In this document: piece by piece, positions 8,511-18,941 of the stretch
How the letters are laid out: each line of letters opens with the position of its first letter
Numbering within the stretch: position 1 is the stretch's first letter
Assembly: GCA_900543755.1 (NCBI GenBank)
Contig: UQSP01000005.1
Coordinates: 1 to 64,000 of the forward strand
Source of the DNA: an uncultured Eubacteriales bacterium
GTDB lineage: Bacteria > Bacillota > Clostridia > Christensenellales > Pumilibacteraceae
Direction: 5' to 3'
Length of the DNA: 64,000 nt
Notes under the pieces: generated by a model
The model's input: the letters and a program-made list of their open reading frames with translations, nothing else
What the model was told of the DNA's origin: nothing
Database searches by the model: none
Program-made: the position numbers and the translations under genes

Positions 8511-9590
8511 ATGAAATATATCGTTACCGGTGCGGCAGGGCACTTAGGCGTCAACCTTGTCGGAAAACTCATGCTTAAGAAAGACGCTATTGTAAAAGCC
8601 GTGCTTCTTCCCGGCGAGAGCGCCGTTTTCGAAGGCGCCGAAAACGTGGAAATCGTGCGCGGCGACGTAACGGACCGAAAGTTTTTGGAGTCCGTCATCG
8701 AAAAAGACAGTACCGTAATTCACCTTGCGGGAATCATCGACATTTGCGCGGGCAACAAAGACCGCGTCTATAAGGTCAACGTCGAAGGGACGAAAAACGT
8801 CGCGGAAGTTTCGCTTGAAAAGGGCGTTGCGCGTTTCGTCTATACAAGCTCCGTCCACGTCATACCTCCCCAAAACGGGGTTAAAATGACCGAGCCCCTT
8901 TCTTTCGACCCCGACGGAATAGTGGGCGATTACGCCAAGAGCAAGACGATTGCCACCAAAGCGGTTTTCGACGCCATAGGCCGCGGACTTAACGGCGTGG
9001 TCGTTTATCCTTCGGGAATAATCGGACCCGAGGATTACCGCGTGTCCGAGATGGGCGAACTTTTTGTGGAAATAGTCAACCGTAAGATAAGGATTTCTTT
9101 AAAAGGCGGCTACGATTTCGCGGACGTGCGCGACGTTGCCGACGGAATTTTAGCCGCGGCGGAAAAAGGCAAAGCGGGCGAAGGTTACATTCTGTCGGGA
9201 GAGTCCGTGACCGTGGACAGGATTTACGCGGCGGTAAGGCAGGTGACGGGAGAGAAAAAGCACGCGCCTAAAATCGCAATGTGGTTTGTGCGGCTTTTCG
9301 CGTTTCCCATGGAGCTTTTTGCGCGTATCTGCGGCAAAAAACCGCTGTTTACCAAATATTCGCTGTACACTATTTCCGCGCCGCACGAATTTTCCCACGA
9401 AAAGGCAACGAAGGAGCTTAACTATTCTCCGCGTCCGCCCGAGGAATCCATACGCGACGCAATAAGATGGTTTTACCTGAACAAACCCGAATTATTCAAC
9501 GAAAAAGCGCTTGCACGGCTGAAAAAGGCATTCGGGCCTTCGTCCGTCAGGAAACCCGTTATGACAAAAAAAGCCTATAAAAGGCAATGA
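8511..9590 (+). CDS. NAD(P)-dependent epimerase/dehydratase (extended SDR)
   Basis: This 359-residue extended short-chain dehydrogenase has the Rossmann motif TGAAGHLG at residues 6-13, an NAD-contact acidic residue after strand 3 (GDVTD), a catalytic Ser in YTSSVH (113/114) and the Y141-AKS-K145 pair. The overall pattern resembles nucleotide-sugar epimerases, 3-beta-hydroxysteroid dehydrogenase-like and dihydroflavonol reductase-like SDRs, which cannot be separated here. Residues 255-290 are hydrophobic (FVRLFAFPMELFARIC) and may associate with the membrane. It follows the MarR gene in one operon and probably is the MarR target. Confidence 0.88.
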   Translation: MKYIVTGAAGHLGVNLVGKLMLKKDAIVKAVLLPGESAVFEGAENVEIVRGDVTDRKFLESVIEKDSTVIHLAGIIDICAGNKDRVYKVNVEGTKNVAEVSLEKGVARFVYTSSVHVIPPQNGVKMTEPLSFDPDGIVGDYAKSKTIATKAVFDAIGRGLNGVVVYPSGIIGPEDYRVSEMGELFVEIVNRKIRISLKGGYDFADVRDVADGILAAAEKGKAGEGYILSGESVTVDRIYAAVRQVTGEKKHAPKIAMWFVRLFAFPMELFARICGKKPLFTKYSLYTISAPHEFSHEKATKELNYSPRPPEESIRDAIRWFYLNKPELFNEKALARLKKAFGPSSVRKPVMTKKAYKRQ

Positions 9591-9619
9591 TATAACATGA
9601 ACAGAATTTTTACGGCATA

Positions 9620-9690
9620 AAGTCCGCCTTGAAAACGCAAACCGTCTTAAAAGGCGGACTTGCTGTTTTTTAAGGCGGATTTTTCGCCTT
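9620..9690. terminator. double hairpin between convergent genes
   Basis: AAGTCCGCCTT (9620-9630) pairs with AAGGCGGACTT (9651-9661), followed by GCTGTTTTTT. A second hairpin, AAGGCG/CGCCTT (9672-9690), follows. The pair lies between the SDR gene and the convergent ferritin-like gene and can end transcription from the left; the first hairpin also suits the minus strand. Confidence 0.7.
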
Positions 9691-9808
9691 TTAAGCTTGT
9701 CCGTCTGTTTCTGAATCCCGCGGAATTATTTTGCTCTTCGCGTCAAGCCGTATTCTCGTCTTTCGGACCCTCATTTTTGTCAGCGTAGCCGCGGCGCGGA
9801 AAAAGATG

Positions 9809-11065
9809 TTATCTTCCCACTTCGATATTGTCAAAAGCGCGTTCTCTCATCGCGGGCAAAGGGTGGGGTGAAGTTTCGAATCGGTAATCGCACCCGTCGC
9901 GCTCTATCAGGTTTTCAATGACGAAATGACTTGCCACGGCTGCGTAAGGGCGAGTGAGCAAGCCGTTGTATTTAAAGAACGCGCAGTTTTGGGGCAGTTC
10001 CCCGACTTTTACGTAATCCTCCAAAAGCGCGGTGTTATCCGCCGTTTCTTTAAGCACTTTTCTTATGTAATTCTTATTGGCTTCCGTAAAGTCGTTAAAC
10101 GACAGTTTCTCGGGGAAATTTTCCTGCGGAATAAGTTGCGCGTAATCCTTGTTTTCGTAAGTTTTCATAAGTTCCGCCGCCTTTTTAAGATGAGCCGCCT
10201 CCCTTATAAACCGCCGTTCCCACGCGTTTTTCAGTTTTTCGTCCTTTTCGTCAAGGTATGCCGAATAATAAAGATAACATTCGGTGTATTCGCACATCAG
10301 AAGTTTTTCCGTGATGCTGAGTGCGGGGTCGGTCAAAGAGTCGTATTGGGTAAGATGCTGCTCTTCCGTCAAGGCGATTTCGGCAAAAAGACGTCTTGCC
10401 GCGTCCGAACCGTAAAGCGCGCCCGCGTTCATGAAGAAATTAAGGGTCTGACGTTTGGCGGCTGTTACTGCCGCGATATTAAGCCGCGTCTTTATCCCGG
10501 ATATTTCAGACGGAACGGTATGTTTTACGTCGTCGAAAGGGTGGCGGTGTTGACTTATCGTGGGCCTTGCGGGCATTATTTCGGTTATTCCGCCCGTAAA
10601 TATTTCCGCTTTGACGTCGCTTTCCAATTTAAGCAGGTTGGAAAATCTGTACAGGTGGTCAACGTCCTCTATAAGCGCAAAATCCAGCGCCGCTTTGACG
10701 TATCGGTCGGTTTCGTTCTGCGCCAGGACTGCGCTAAGCTCCGTGTTAAGCTGTTCGTAAAGAACGGCTTGTTCGATTAAGGGCTGCGGCGACGTTAACG
10801 ATACCGTAACCCCCTTTTGCTGGAATTGGTCCGCCCTTGACAAAAGCGCCATTTCTCTTCTCAGGTCCTGACAGGCGCATTCGGATATCAGAAAATGCTT
10901 TAATAAAACCGAGGAAATTTCCACTGCGTTCATAAAAAGAATCCACATACGGGCGCAGGGATTGTTTTCTAAGTCCGCGTAGGGGGCAAAGCTTAACCTG
11001 TCAAGCTCCTTAAAGCCGTCTTCGATTTTTTCCTTTTTTATTTCAAACGGGTTGACTGACGCCAT
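9809..11065 (-). CDS. ferritin-like (putative diiron) protein of unknown function
   Basis: This 418-residue, almost wholly alpha-helical protein shows spaced Glu and ExxH patterns typical of ferritin-like diiron bundles: IEDVDH (about 150), LTEEQH (about 253), then YTECYLYYSAYLDE and FIREAAH (about 270-305). It appears to hold two bundle-like halves plus an N-terminal helical part. No specific family could be named; oxidase, peroxide or iron-related roles are all possible. The ATG at 11065 has AAGGAG only at about 14 bases. A 10-codon open frame (11075-11043) with better spacing overlaps this start in another frame and may couple translation. Confidence 0.6.
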   Translation of the reverse strand: MASVNPFEIKKEKIEDGFKELDRLSFAPYADLENNPCARMWILFMNAVEISSVLLKHFLISECACQDLRREMALLSRADQFQQKGVTVSLTSPQPLIEQAVLYEQLNTELSAVLAQNETDRYVKAALDFALIEDVDHLYRFSNLLKLESDVKAEIFTGGITEIMPARPTISQHRHPFDDVKHTVPSEISGIKTRLNIAAVTAAKRQTLNFFMNAGALYGSDAARRLFAEIALTEEQHLTQYDSLTDPALSITEKLLMCEYTECYLYYSAYLDEKDEKLKNAWERRFIREAAHLKKAAELMKTYENKDYAQLIPQENFPEKLSFNDFTEANKNYIRKVLKETADNTALLEDYVKVGELPQNCAFFKYNGLLTRPYAAVASHFVIENLIERDGCDYRFETSPHPLPAMRERAFDNIEVGR

Positions 11066-11407
11066 ATTTAAGCATTTTTCTCCTTATGTAATCATGATTA
11101 TTATCCTGTTAAAGCCGTATATTTATGCGTTTTGATTTAATATGAACAAGCGTACGGCGGCATTTTCGCGCAAAAAAATCTACCGTTTCCCGTTTTTGAG
11201 GATATTTTTCCGCTTGGGCGGATAGACGGACAGATTAATTCATAACATATCTAAAAAAGCCTGTTTTATTGCAAAAAAAGCTTTTTTCCGCAAAAAACAC
11301 CCTTTTGGGGCGGATTTTGACATGCGGAAAAAATCAACTAAAAAAGGCAAAAAATTTTTTTTGTTGTGTGAAAATTTTGACAAATATCGAAAAAACGGGC
11401 AAAAAAC

Positions 11408-11467
11408 TTGCAAAATCGCTTTCGTTATGATAGTATTTATATGCTTTGCCATCGAAGGTGATGGCAA
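11408..11467 (+). promoter_or_regulatory. promoter and 5' leader hairpin of the giant protease
   Basis: TTGCAA (11408-11413), a 17-base spacer and TAGTAT (11431-11436) form a plausible promoter. The transcript would begin just before a perfect 8-bp hairpin, TTGCCATC (11446-11453)/GATGGCAA (11460-11467). A 5'-terminal hairpin of this kind can stabilise an mRNA. The rest of 11066-11407 is AT-rich with no gene seen. Confidence 0.45.
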
Positions 11468-11507
11468 GGTTTCGGCTACTCTTTATGTGGACTTTTCGGA
11501 GGTACTT

Positions 11508-14500
11508 ATGAAAATAAAAGCAAAAAGACGCTTTGTTCAGGTTATTGCGCTTCTCATGGCGTTTACGGTGGCGGTTACTTTTACCGACGCCGTTTACCCT
11601 GACGCTGCATCCTCTCAGCGCGTGGAGGCGGCAGTAGCCGCAGGTCTTACCGACGTTACCGGAACGGTGGACGTCGACGGCTTAAGAGAACAATATTACA
11701 ACGACGACGTCGTAAGTAAAAACGTTTTTTCCCCTAAGTCCGAGCGCTGGGTGATAGTGGAGCTGGGCGGCGACAGTATCATGGATACATATCTCGACAC
11801 CCGCACAAGTCTTTCTTTCACCGATTATACCGATTCCTATGCCGCGACCAAGAAGTCGGCGGCCATGCTTGCCTCGCATCAGAGATTTCTCGACGCGCTG
11901 GACAAAAAGGGAATCGATTACGAATACAAATATTCCTATACCGCGCTTAACAACGGCGTGGCGATAAAGATTAAAAACGAGGACCTCGCCAAGGTGCGCT
12001 CCGTAAACAACGTCAAGGGCGTTTATTATTCCGAGTCCTATGCCGTACCCGACATGGTGGCGGTTACCAACAACGCCAACGTTTACACCACGGGTATTTA
12101 CGATACCACGGGTATTTCCTATCAGGGCAGAGGAATGGTAGTTGCCATACTCGACACCGGACTCGATTATTCGCATCCCGCCTTTTCCATTATGCCCGAA
12201 GACGGCGACGATATCTGGGACAAGGAGTACGTTGCGTCCAAGTTCGGCGCTACAATGGCTAAAAACTCGCTTGCGCCCGACACTACGGTGGAGCAGGTTT
12301 ATTACAACGCAAAAGTTCCCTATGCGTTCGACTACGCCGACGACGACCCCGACGTATATCCGTCATATTCCACCCACGGCACTCACGTCGCGGGCATAGT
12401 CGCGGGCAAAGACGACGGTAAAGTGGTCAACGCCGAAACCGACGAGCGTTTCGTGGGCGTCGCTCCCGAGGCGCAGCTTGCCATCATGAAAGTATTTACC
12501 GACGACCCCGACAGCGAGATGCTGGGCGGCGCGGACACGATAGACATTCTCGCAGCCATAAACGACTGCGTTGCGTTGGGCGTGGACGTCATCAACATGA
12601 GTCTTGGTTCCAGCGCGGGCTTTTCGGACGACGAAAGCGACGCTTACCTTACCGGTATATATAATAAGGTTGAGGAAGCGGGCATAAGCCTTGTCGTCGC
12701 GGCAAGCAACGATTACAGCGCGGGCTTCGGCGGCGGCAACGGCACCAACCTTGCTTCCGACCCCGACAGCGGCACGGTGGGTTCGCCCTCCACGTATTCG
12801 GCGGCGCTTTCCGTTGCCTCCATCAACGGCCAGAAGTCCCCTTACATAATGGCTAACGCCGACGCAAGCGGGGAGGGTACGGTCGCGTTCATCACCGAGG
12901 CTTCCGACGCCAACGGCAACGAGCTTGACTTTGTCGGCGGAATTTTCGACGCCGCGAAGGCAAACGGCGTGGCACTCAATCCCGACGGCTCGCTTACGCT
13001 TCAATACGTGCTTGTAGGCGGCGTGGGCAGACAGTCCAACTATACCACCACGGTACGCAACAACCTTAAACGCAGTCCCTCAATCGCGCTTGTAAAACGC
13101 GGCGACATCACGTTCGAGGAAAAAGTCCAGTACGCGATGAGCGCGGGCGCAATCGGCGTCATAATCTACAACAACCTGTCCGGCACCATAAGAATGTCGC
13201 TGGGCGAGGTGGAAAACCCCGTTCCCACCTGCTCCATAGGCATGGACGCCGGAAAACTGATGGAAACGGCGGCAAACAGTAACTCTCCGCGCGGCACGGG
13301 TACGGTTACGTTCTCGCGCGACTACACGGCGGGTCCCTTTATGTCCGACTTTTCCAGCTGGGGCCCCACGCCCGACCTTAAACTCAAACCCGAAATCACC
13401 GCTCACGGCGGCGAAATAACCAGCGCGGTGCCCGGCGGCTACGACGAGTACAGCGGCACCAGTATGGCGGCGCCCAACATGGCGGGCGCGGTCGCGCTTC
13501 TTCGCCAGCACGTGGAAAGCAGCGAAGGACTTTCGGGCAAAGCGCTTAACGCGAAAGTAAACCAGCTGCTTATGAGCACCGCTACCATCGCGCTCAACGA
13601 AGAGGGCAATCCCTATTCGCCCAGAAAACAGGGCGCAGGCCTTGCGGGCATCAAAGAGGCGATTAACACCGACGGCTACATCACCGTTTCGGACAAAGAA
13701 GGCAACGTGCTTGACAAGACCAAGCTGGAGCTGGGTGACGACAAATCGCGCACGGGCGTTTACGAAATGAAGTTTACCGTCCGCAACATGAAGGACAGCG
13801 CCATAACCTACAGCCCCAAAGCTTACGTCATGACCGAAACGCTTGCCTCCGACAACAAGACCGTTGCCGAAAAGGCTTATATGCTTGCCGACAGCAAAAC
13901 AGAGTTCAAGGCAGACGGCGCGGCGGTTGCAGAGGGCGGAATCATAACGGTGCCTGCGTCGGGCAGCGTTGAAGTCAGCGTCAAAATTACTTTGGGCGCG
14001 GACGGAAAAGCATATATAGAAAACAGCTTTAAAAACGGAATGTACGTCGAGGGCTTTATCCGCCTTGACAAGGGTACCGCGTCGGAAGACATCGGTATAC
14101 CTTTCCTCGCGTTCTACGGCGACTGGACGGACGGACCGCTTTTCGATTACAGCATGTACGAAATCGCCGAATCGGAGGCTGATACCTCCATCGAGGAGGA
14201 GGATAAGTTAAAGGCGTCCAACGCGCCCACTCGGCCGCTGGGACTTTACGACGACGACCAGTACATAATCGCTTTGGGCAGTTATCTTTACGAAATGTCC
14301 GACTTCGATACCGAAATTCCCGCCTCCGACGAGTACGCGGCAATCTCCGCTTACGACGAGGAAGGCAACCGCACGCTTTACGAGCTTTACATGGTTTATG
14401 CGGGCTTGTTGCGCGGCGCAAAAACCATGGATATCAATATAACGGACAGCGCGACGGGAGAGCTTATTTACAGCAAGACCGAGCACAATGTGCGCAAGGC

Positions 14501-17500
14501 TTATGCCGCGGGCGGCGCAAATCTTGGGTCCCCCGTCATGCTGGAAATCGACCCGCTTTTCTACGGACTTAACAACAATTCATCCTATACCGTCACGATG
14601 AGCGGTTCTCTCGACTATGAGGGAGGGGAAACGCCCGAAAGAAATTCCTTTACTTTCGACTTTACGGTGGACTACGAAGCGCCCGTAATTACCGATTACC
14701 GTATCCGCTTCGAGCCGTATACCGAAAACAAGGAAGTCAAGTACCGCATTTACATGGACGTGGACGTTTACGACAACCACTACGCTCAGGCGGTGCTTCC
14801 CTGCTACGTAAAAAGCACCAACACGGGCAATTATCTCACGCTTCTGACCGAATATCCCGTGCCCGTTTACTCGCAGAAAGGTTCCACCACCACGGTGTCG
14901 TTTGAAATAACCGACTACTACGACGAATATGCGACTACGGGTAATCTTTACGTTGCCGTGGACGACTACGCCATGAACCAGACCGTTTACCGCGTCAATG
15001 CCGCAAGCGCCGTTACTTTCCCCGACTCGGTGGAAATTACCACAGACGACAAGCTTTCCTTTAAGGAAACGGTTACCGAAAAGGTGGACGACGCAGACGT
15101 AACCTACAACGTCTACACGCTTAACCTTGCGCCCAACGAAAGCTATAAGGCGACGATGACCGCGCTTCCCGATTCCACCGAAGCGGCCGGAATGTATTGG
15201 AAGATTGACCGTCAAAGCATTGTCCGCGGTTATCAGAACGAATTTTTCGGTGCAAACGCCGGCTCGACGACCGCAACGCTTTATGCTTCCACGGATTCAA
15301 GCGGAGCCGCCGCCGACAAAATAAAGGCTAAAATCGAAATCAACGTTTCGGGTACCGCGAAAGAGGCTCCCGTCCCCGAATCCATCAAGATAGAACCCAT
15401 TCTGAACGCCGACGATTATCTTGCCGACGTGAGCGGCGGAGTGCTGGAGCTTAATCCCAACACGACGGTAAACCTGCGTTCCAAGGTAACGGTGGAGCCG
15501 TGGTATCTTACGGGCGTAAGCTACAAGTTCGAAAGCCGCAACCCCGCCGTTGCAAGCGTTACCGGTGCGGGCGTGCTTACTTCGCACAAAAAGGGCTCGA
15601 CTTACGTCACGGTAACGGCTACCGCGGGCGGCATAAGCCTTTCTAAGTCCGTGATGATCACCGTGGGCGAAGATTTTTACGTCAACAGTTATTATCTTTA
15701 TGATTATTACGGCGGTCCCGAGGTAGTCATTCCCGACGACCTTAACGTAATGTATCTTGACAAGGATTGCTTCAGGAACAATACGACCATTACCAAAGTA
15801 GTGCTTCCCACCACGCTTGCCGAAATCCCCGAAGAGGCGTTTTCGGGCTGTACCAATCTTAAAGAAGTGGTCATTCCTTCCGAATGTACCGTCGTGGGCG
15901 AAAAGGCTTTCGCGGGATGCGTCAGCCTCGAGAAAATAGTATTGCAGAAGTTTACCGACAAGGTGAACAACGCTCAGTCTACGGGCGCGATTACCATCGG
16001 TAAGTACGCCTTCGACGGCTGCCGTTCGCTTACCGAGATTGAAAATCAGCAGCGCCTTACCACCGCTTACGACTACGCTTTCCGCGGCTGCAGCGCGCTT
16101 GAAAGCATCGATTTAAGCGGACTCAGGGTCGCAGGCAGCTTCGTGTTCCAGAACTGCACGTCGCTTACTTCCGTAACTACCGACGCAAACACCGTCATCG
16201 GCGCGTATATGTTCATGGGCTGCACTTCGCTTCCTTCGTTCGACATCAAGGCGTCGAGAGTGGAAAACGGCGCGTTCCAGGGCTGCTCTTCGCTTGAAAA
16301 CCTGACTTTCTCAACCTCTGATCTCAATTATGTGGGCGATTACGCGTTCTACGGCACGGCGATAAGCTCGCTTACTTTGCCCGCCGGCAATTATTCGCTC
16401 GGCTCTTATGCGTTCGGATATTGCGCGTCGCTTACTTCCGTTACTCTGTCTGACAACACGTTTATCGATAAAAGCAAGGATTCGCCCTTTGCAGGCTGCT
16501 CGCTGTTAAGCTCCTTTACTGCGCCCGCCGGCAATCCTTACTATTCGTCGGAAGGCGGCTTGCTGTTCAACAAGGACAAGACCCGTCTGGAGCTTGTTCC
16601 CGTGGGCTACAGCGGAAGCCTTACGCTTCCCGAGGGCGTAAAGACGGTGGGTGACGGTGCGTTCAGCGGCATAAGCGGTCTTACCTCAGTGGACCTTACC
16701 GGCGTAACGGCAGTGGGCGCATACGCGTTCAGCGGCAGCGGCCTTACTTCGCTTGTTCTTCCCGACGGCATAACAGTCGGGGAAGGCGCGTTTAAAAACT
16801 GTAAAAATCTTACTTCCGTGGATTTCGGCAGTCTTACCGCCGTTCCCGCCTATGCGTTCCAGAACTGTACGTCGCTTACTTCCGTAAACCTTGCGGGCAT
16901 GACGACGGTGGGTGACGGTGCGTTCAGCGGCAGTGGCCTTACTTCCGTCACCGCCGGCAATCTCGTCAACGTGGGTAAGGAAGCTTTCTCTTCCACCAAA
17001 CTTTCTTCCGTCAACTTCGGCAGCGTCGCAACTCTTGGCGACGGAGCGTTTGCAGGCATTGCTCCGCTTACTTCCGTAACGCTGGGCGGCGTGACCGAAA
17101 TGGGTCGCGGCGTGTTCGAAAACAGTCCGCGTATCGAGTCCGTGACTTTCGGCGACGGCACGCTTGTCGTGGGCGATTACGCTTTCGGCGCAGTCAACTC
17201 CGAAAGGACGGCTCTTACTTCCGTTTCGCTTCCCGATTCGCTGGAGTCCGTGGGCGATTACGCATTCTACGGCGCGGTAAATCTTACTTCGCTCAATCTT
17301 TCCGGCGTTAAATTTGTGGGCGATTACGCGTTCTACGGCGACGAAAAACTCGCGGGCGTAGACCTAGCCAAAGCCGAATACGTGGGAGATTACGCGTTCT
17401 ACGGCGCAAAAGCGCTTTCGAGTGCAAACCTTGCTTCCGCAACCGAAATCGGCGATTACGCGTTCTACGGCAGCGCGCTTAATTCCGTTACGCTCGGCAA

Positions 17501-18941
17501 AGCGGAAAAACTCGGCAAGTATTCCTTTGCTTCCACCGCTTTAACCGAGGTTACTTTGCCCGCTTCGCTTGACGAGCTTACTTACGACGACAGCTGGTAC
17601 CGCATCGGCAGCAACGGCGACCCCGAACTCATGACGGGCAAAAAGACCGCCCGCTTCGGCATCGGCGCGTTCTCCGACATACCTGCTTTAACAGCAATCA
17701 ACGTCGAAGAGGGTAACCCCGTGTTTACTTCCGTTGACGGCGTACTTTACTCGCGCGCCGCTTCCGGACTCAGGCTGGAACAGTATCCCGCGGGCAAAGC
17801 GGATACTTCTTACCGCGTGGCGGACGGCACGGTCCGCATCGGCGACAGCGCGTTCGAGGGCAGCGTTAATCTTGTCCGCGTCGAAATGCCTTACACGGTT
17901 TATGCGATAGGCTCCTATGCGTTCTTCGACAGCTCCGTCACCGATTACGTTTTCGAAAGCGTGGAGGCTCCCGTTCTTGAATCCACTTACGTTGACCCCG
18001 CTACGCTTACCGACCAGACGCTTATAAACGCGTTTACCGAGGCGGACTCCAATGACGTCGCGCATACGGCAAACGTGTTCTATGCAAACTTCAAGGACTA
18101 CGTCGCGCGCGTAACCGAGGCAAAGTACCTCGCTACCTTAAGCGTATTCTACGAGGCGCCCGACTTCGGCCTCAGCATTACCCGCCCCATTAACGGAAAG
18201 GGCTACGATACGGTCATCTGGAAGGGCTTCTTCACCACCGAAAATTATACCGCTTACGCCGCCGACCGCACGACCAAGACCGCAATCGATATGATTGCCG
18301 CGCTTCCCTCCGCCAGCGAAATCAACGCGATTCTCTCTTCCGACAAAACCGACGAGGAGAAGAAGACCGCCGTTACCGAACTCAGCGTAAACGAAATTCA
18401 GCCTGCAAGAAAGCAGTTTAACCTCGTCACCGACCCCGCTCAGGCGGCGCTTATAGAAAACAGCGCAAACCTGTATGCGGCGGAGGAGGCTGTGCGCGCG
18501 GTTAAATCCGCTTTGGGCATAGATGCGGTCATGACTTCGCTTGTCATGGTTCAGCGTCCCGACAAGATAAATTACGTCGCGGGCGAAAGCTTTGACCCCA
18601 CGGGTATGATTATCAAGGCGGTTTACGACGACCTTTCGGAGGTTATTCTTTCCGATTACGACGTCGACAAAACCGTGCTTAACGAAGGCGACGGCGAAGT
18701 TACCGTAAGCTACGGCGGCAAGACCTGCGTCATCTATATAGACGTTCAGCCGGCGGCTGAAACCCCGGGCGGCAACGAGGGCGGTCAAACCCCCGGCGGC
18801 AACGAGGGAACTCAGCAGCCCGAAAAACCCACGGGACTTGGCGGAGCGGCTATCGCCGGCATTGTTATCGGCGCGGTTGTTGTCGCAGCTGCCATTGTCG
18901 CAGCGGTTATCGTAGTCGTAAAACGCCGCAGAAAAAAATAA
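11508..18941 (+). CDS. giant membrane-anchored subtilisin-like protease with leucine-rich repeats
   Basis: This 2477-residue S8 serine protease starts at the ATG 6 bases after GGAGG; upstream in-frame codons lack a ribosome site. A signal peptide (about 1-40) and an I9-like prodomain precede the catalytic domain with D216 (ILDTG), H290 (HGTHVAG) and S652 (SGTSMA). A protease-associated insert lies between His and Ser (GAIGVIIYNN). Fn3/Ig-like regions follow, with a Big2-type Ig domain near 1290-1385. About 1390-2150 is a long array of BspA-type (LRR_5) repeats with GDYAFYG-like units. An Ig-like Big3 domain lies near 2344-2410. It ends in a membrane helix and KRRRKK, with no LPXTG. The layout recalls lactocepin/C5a-peptidase-like surface proteases. 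It probably feeds the Opp importer downstream with peptides. Confidence 0.93.
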   Translation: MKIKAKRRFVQVIALLMAFTVAVTFTDAVYPDAASSQRVEAAVAAGLTDVTGTVDVDGLREQYYNDDVVSKNVFSPKSERWVIVELGGDSIMDTYLDTRTSLSFTDYTDSYAATKKSAAMLASHQRFLDALDKKGIDYEYKYSYTALNNGVAIKIKNEDLAKVRSVNNVKGVYYSESYAVPDMVAVTNNANVYTTGIYDTTGISYQGRGMVVAILDTGLDYSHPAFSIMPEDGDDIWDKEYVASKFGATMAKNSLAPDTTVEQVYYNAKVPYAFDYADDDPDVYPSYSTHGTHVAGIVAGKDDGKVVNAETDERFVGVAPEAQLAIMKVFTDDPDSEMLGGADTIDILAAINDCVALGVDVINMSLGSSAGFSDDESDAYLTGIYNKVEEAGISLVVAASNDYSAGFGGGNGTNLASDPDSGTVGSPSTYSAALSVASINGQKSPYIMANADASGEGTVAFITEASDANGNELDFVGGIFDAAKANGVALNPDGSLTLQYVLVGGVGRQSNYTTTVRNNLKRSPSIALVKRGDITFEEKVQYAMSAGAIGVIIYNNLSGTIRMSLGEVENPVPTCSIGMDAGKLMETAANSNSPRGTGTVTFSRDYTAGPFMSDFSSWGPTPDLKLKPEITAHGGEITSAVPGGYDEYSGTSMAAPNMAGAVALLRQHVESSEGLSGKALNAKVNQLLMSTATIALNEEGNPYSPRKQGAGLAGIKEAINTDGYITVSDKEGNVLDKTKLELGDDKSRTGVYEMKFTVRNMKDSAITYSPKAYVMTETLASDNKTVAEKAYMLADSKTEFKADGAAVAEGGIITVPASGSVEVSVKITLGADGKAYIENSFKNGMYVEGFIRLDKGTASEDIGIPFLAFYGDWTDGPLFDYSMYEIAESEADTSIEEEDKLKASNAPTRPLGLYDDDQYIIALGSYLYEMSDFDTEIPASDEYAAISAYDEEGNRTLYELYMVYAGLLRGAKTMDINITDSATGELIYSKTEHNVRKAYAAGGANLGSPVMLEIDPLFYGLNNNSSYTVTMSGSLDYEGGETPERNSFTFDFTVDYEAPVITDYRIRFEPYTENKEVKYRIYMDVDVYDNHYAQAVLPCYVKSTNTGNYLTLLTEYPVPVYSQKGSTTTVSFEITDYYDEYATTGNLYVAVDDYAMNQTVYRVNAASAVTFPDSVEITTDDKLSFKETVTEKVDDADVTYNVYTLNLAPNESYKATMTALPDSTEAAGMYWKIDRQSIVRGYQNEFFGANAGSTTATLYASTDSSGAAADKIKAKIEINVSGTAKEAPVPESIKIEPILNADDYLADVSGGVLELNPNTTVNLRSKVTVEPWYLTGVSYKFESRNPAVASVTGAGVLTSHKKGSTYVTVTATAGGISLSKSVMITVGEDFYVNSYYLYDYYGGPEVVIPDDLNVMYLDKDCFRNNTTITKVVLPTTLAEIPEEAFSGCTNLKEVVIPSECTVVGEKAFAGCVSLEKIVLQKFTDKVNNAQSTGAITIGKYAFDGCRSLTEIENQQRLTTAYDYAFRGCSALESIDLSGLRVAGSFVFQNCTSLTSVTTDANTVIGAYMFMGCTSLPSFDIKASRVENGAFQGCSSLENLTFSTSDLNYVGDYAFYGTAISSLTLPAGNYSLGSYAFGYCASLTSVTLSDNTFIDKSKDSPFAGCSLLSSFTAPAGNPYYSSEGGLLFNKDKTRLELVPVGYSGSLTLPEGVKTVGDGAFSGISGLTSVDLTGVTAVGAYAFSGSGLTSLVLPDGITVGEGAFKNCKNLTSVDFGSLTAVPAYAFQNCTSLTSVNLAGMTTVGDGAFSGSGLTSVTAGNLVNVGKEAFSSTKLSSVNFGSVATLGDGAFAGIAPLTSVTLGGVTEMGRGVFENSPRIESVTFGDGTLVVGDYAFGAVNSERTALTSVSLPDSLESVGDYAFYGAVNLTSLNLSGVKFVGDYAFYGDEKLAGVDLAKAEYVGDYAFYGAKALSSANLASATEIGDYAFYGSALNSVTLGKAEKLGKYSFASTALTEVTLPASLDELTYDDSWYRIGSNGDPELMTGKKTARFGIGAFSDIPALTAINVEEGNPVFTSVDGVLYSRAASGLRLEQYPAGKADTSYRVADGTVRIGDSAFEGSVNLVRVEMPYTVYAIGSYAFFDSSVTDYVFESVEAPVLESTYVDPATLTDQTLINAFTEADSNDVAHTANVFYANFKDYVARVTEAKYLATLSVFYEAPDFGLSITRPINGKGYDTVIWKGFFTTENYTAYAADRTTKTAIDMIAALPSASEINAILSSDKTDEEKKTAVTELSVNEIQPARKQFNLVTDPAQAALIENSANLYAAEEAVRAVKSALGIDAVMTSLVMVQRPDKINYVAGESFDPTGMIIKAVYDDLSEVILSDYDVDKTVLNEGDGEVTVSYGGKTCVIYIDVQPAAETPGGNEGGQTPGGNEGTQQPEKPTGLGGAAIAGIVIGAVVVAAAIVAAVIVVVKRRRKK

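Noticed and set aside
11322..11507. 62-residue N-terminal extension of the giant protease
   Set aside because: The predicted promoter and leader hairpin lie inside it, it has no ribosome site, and starting at 11508 gives a normal signal peptide after GGAGG.
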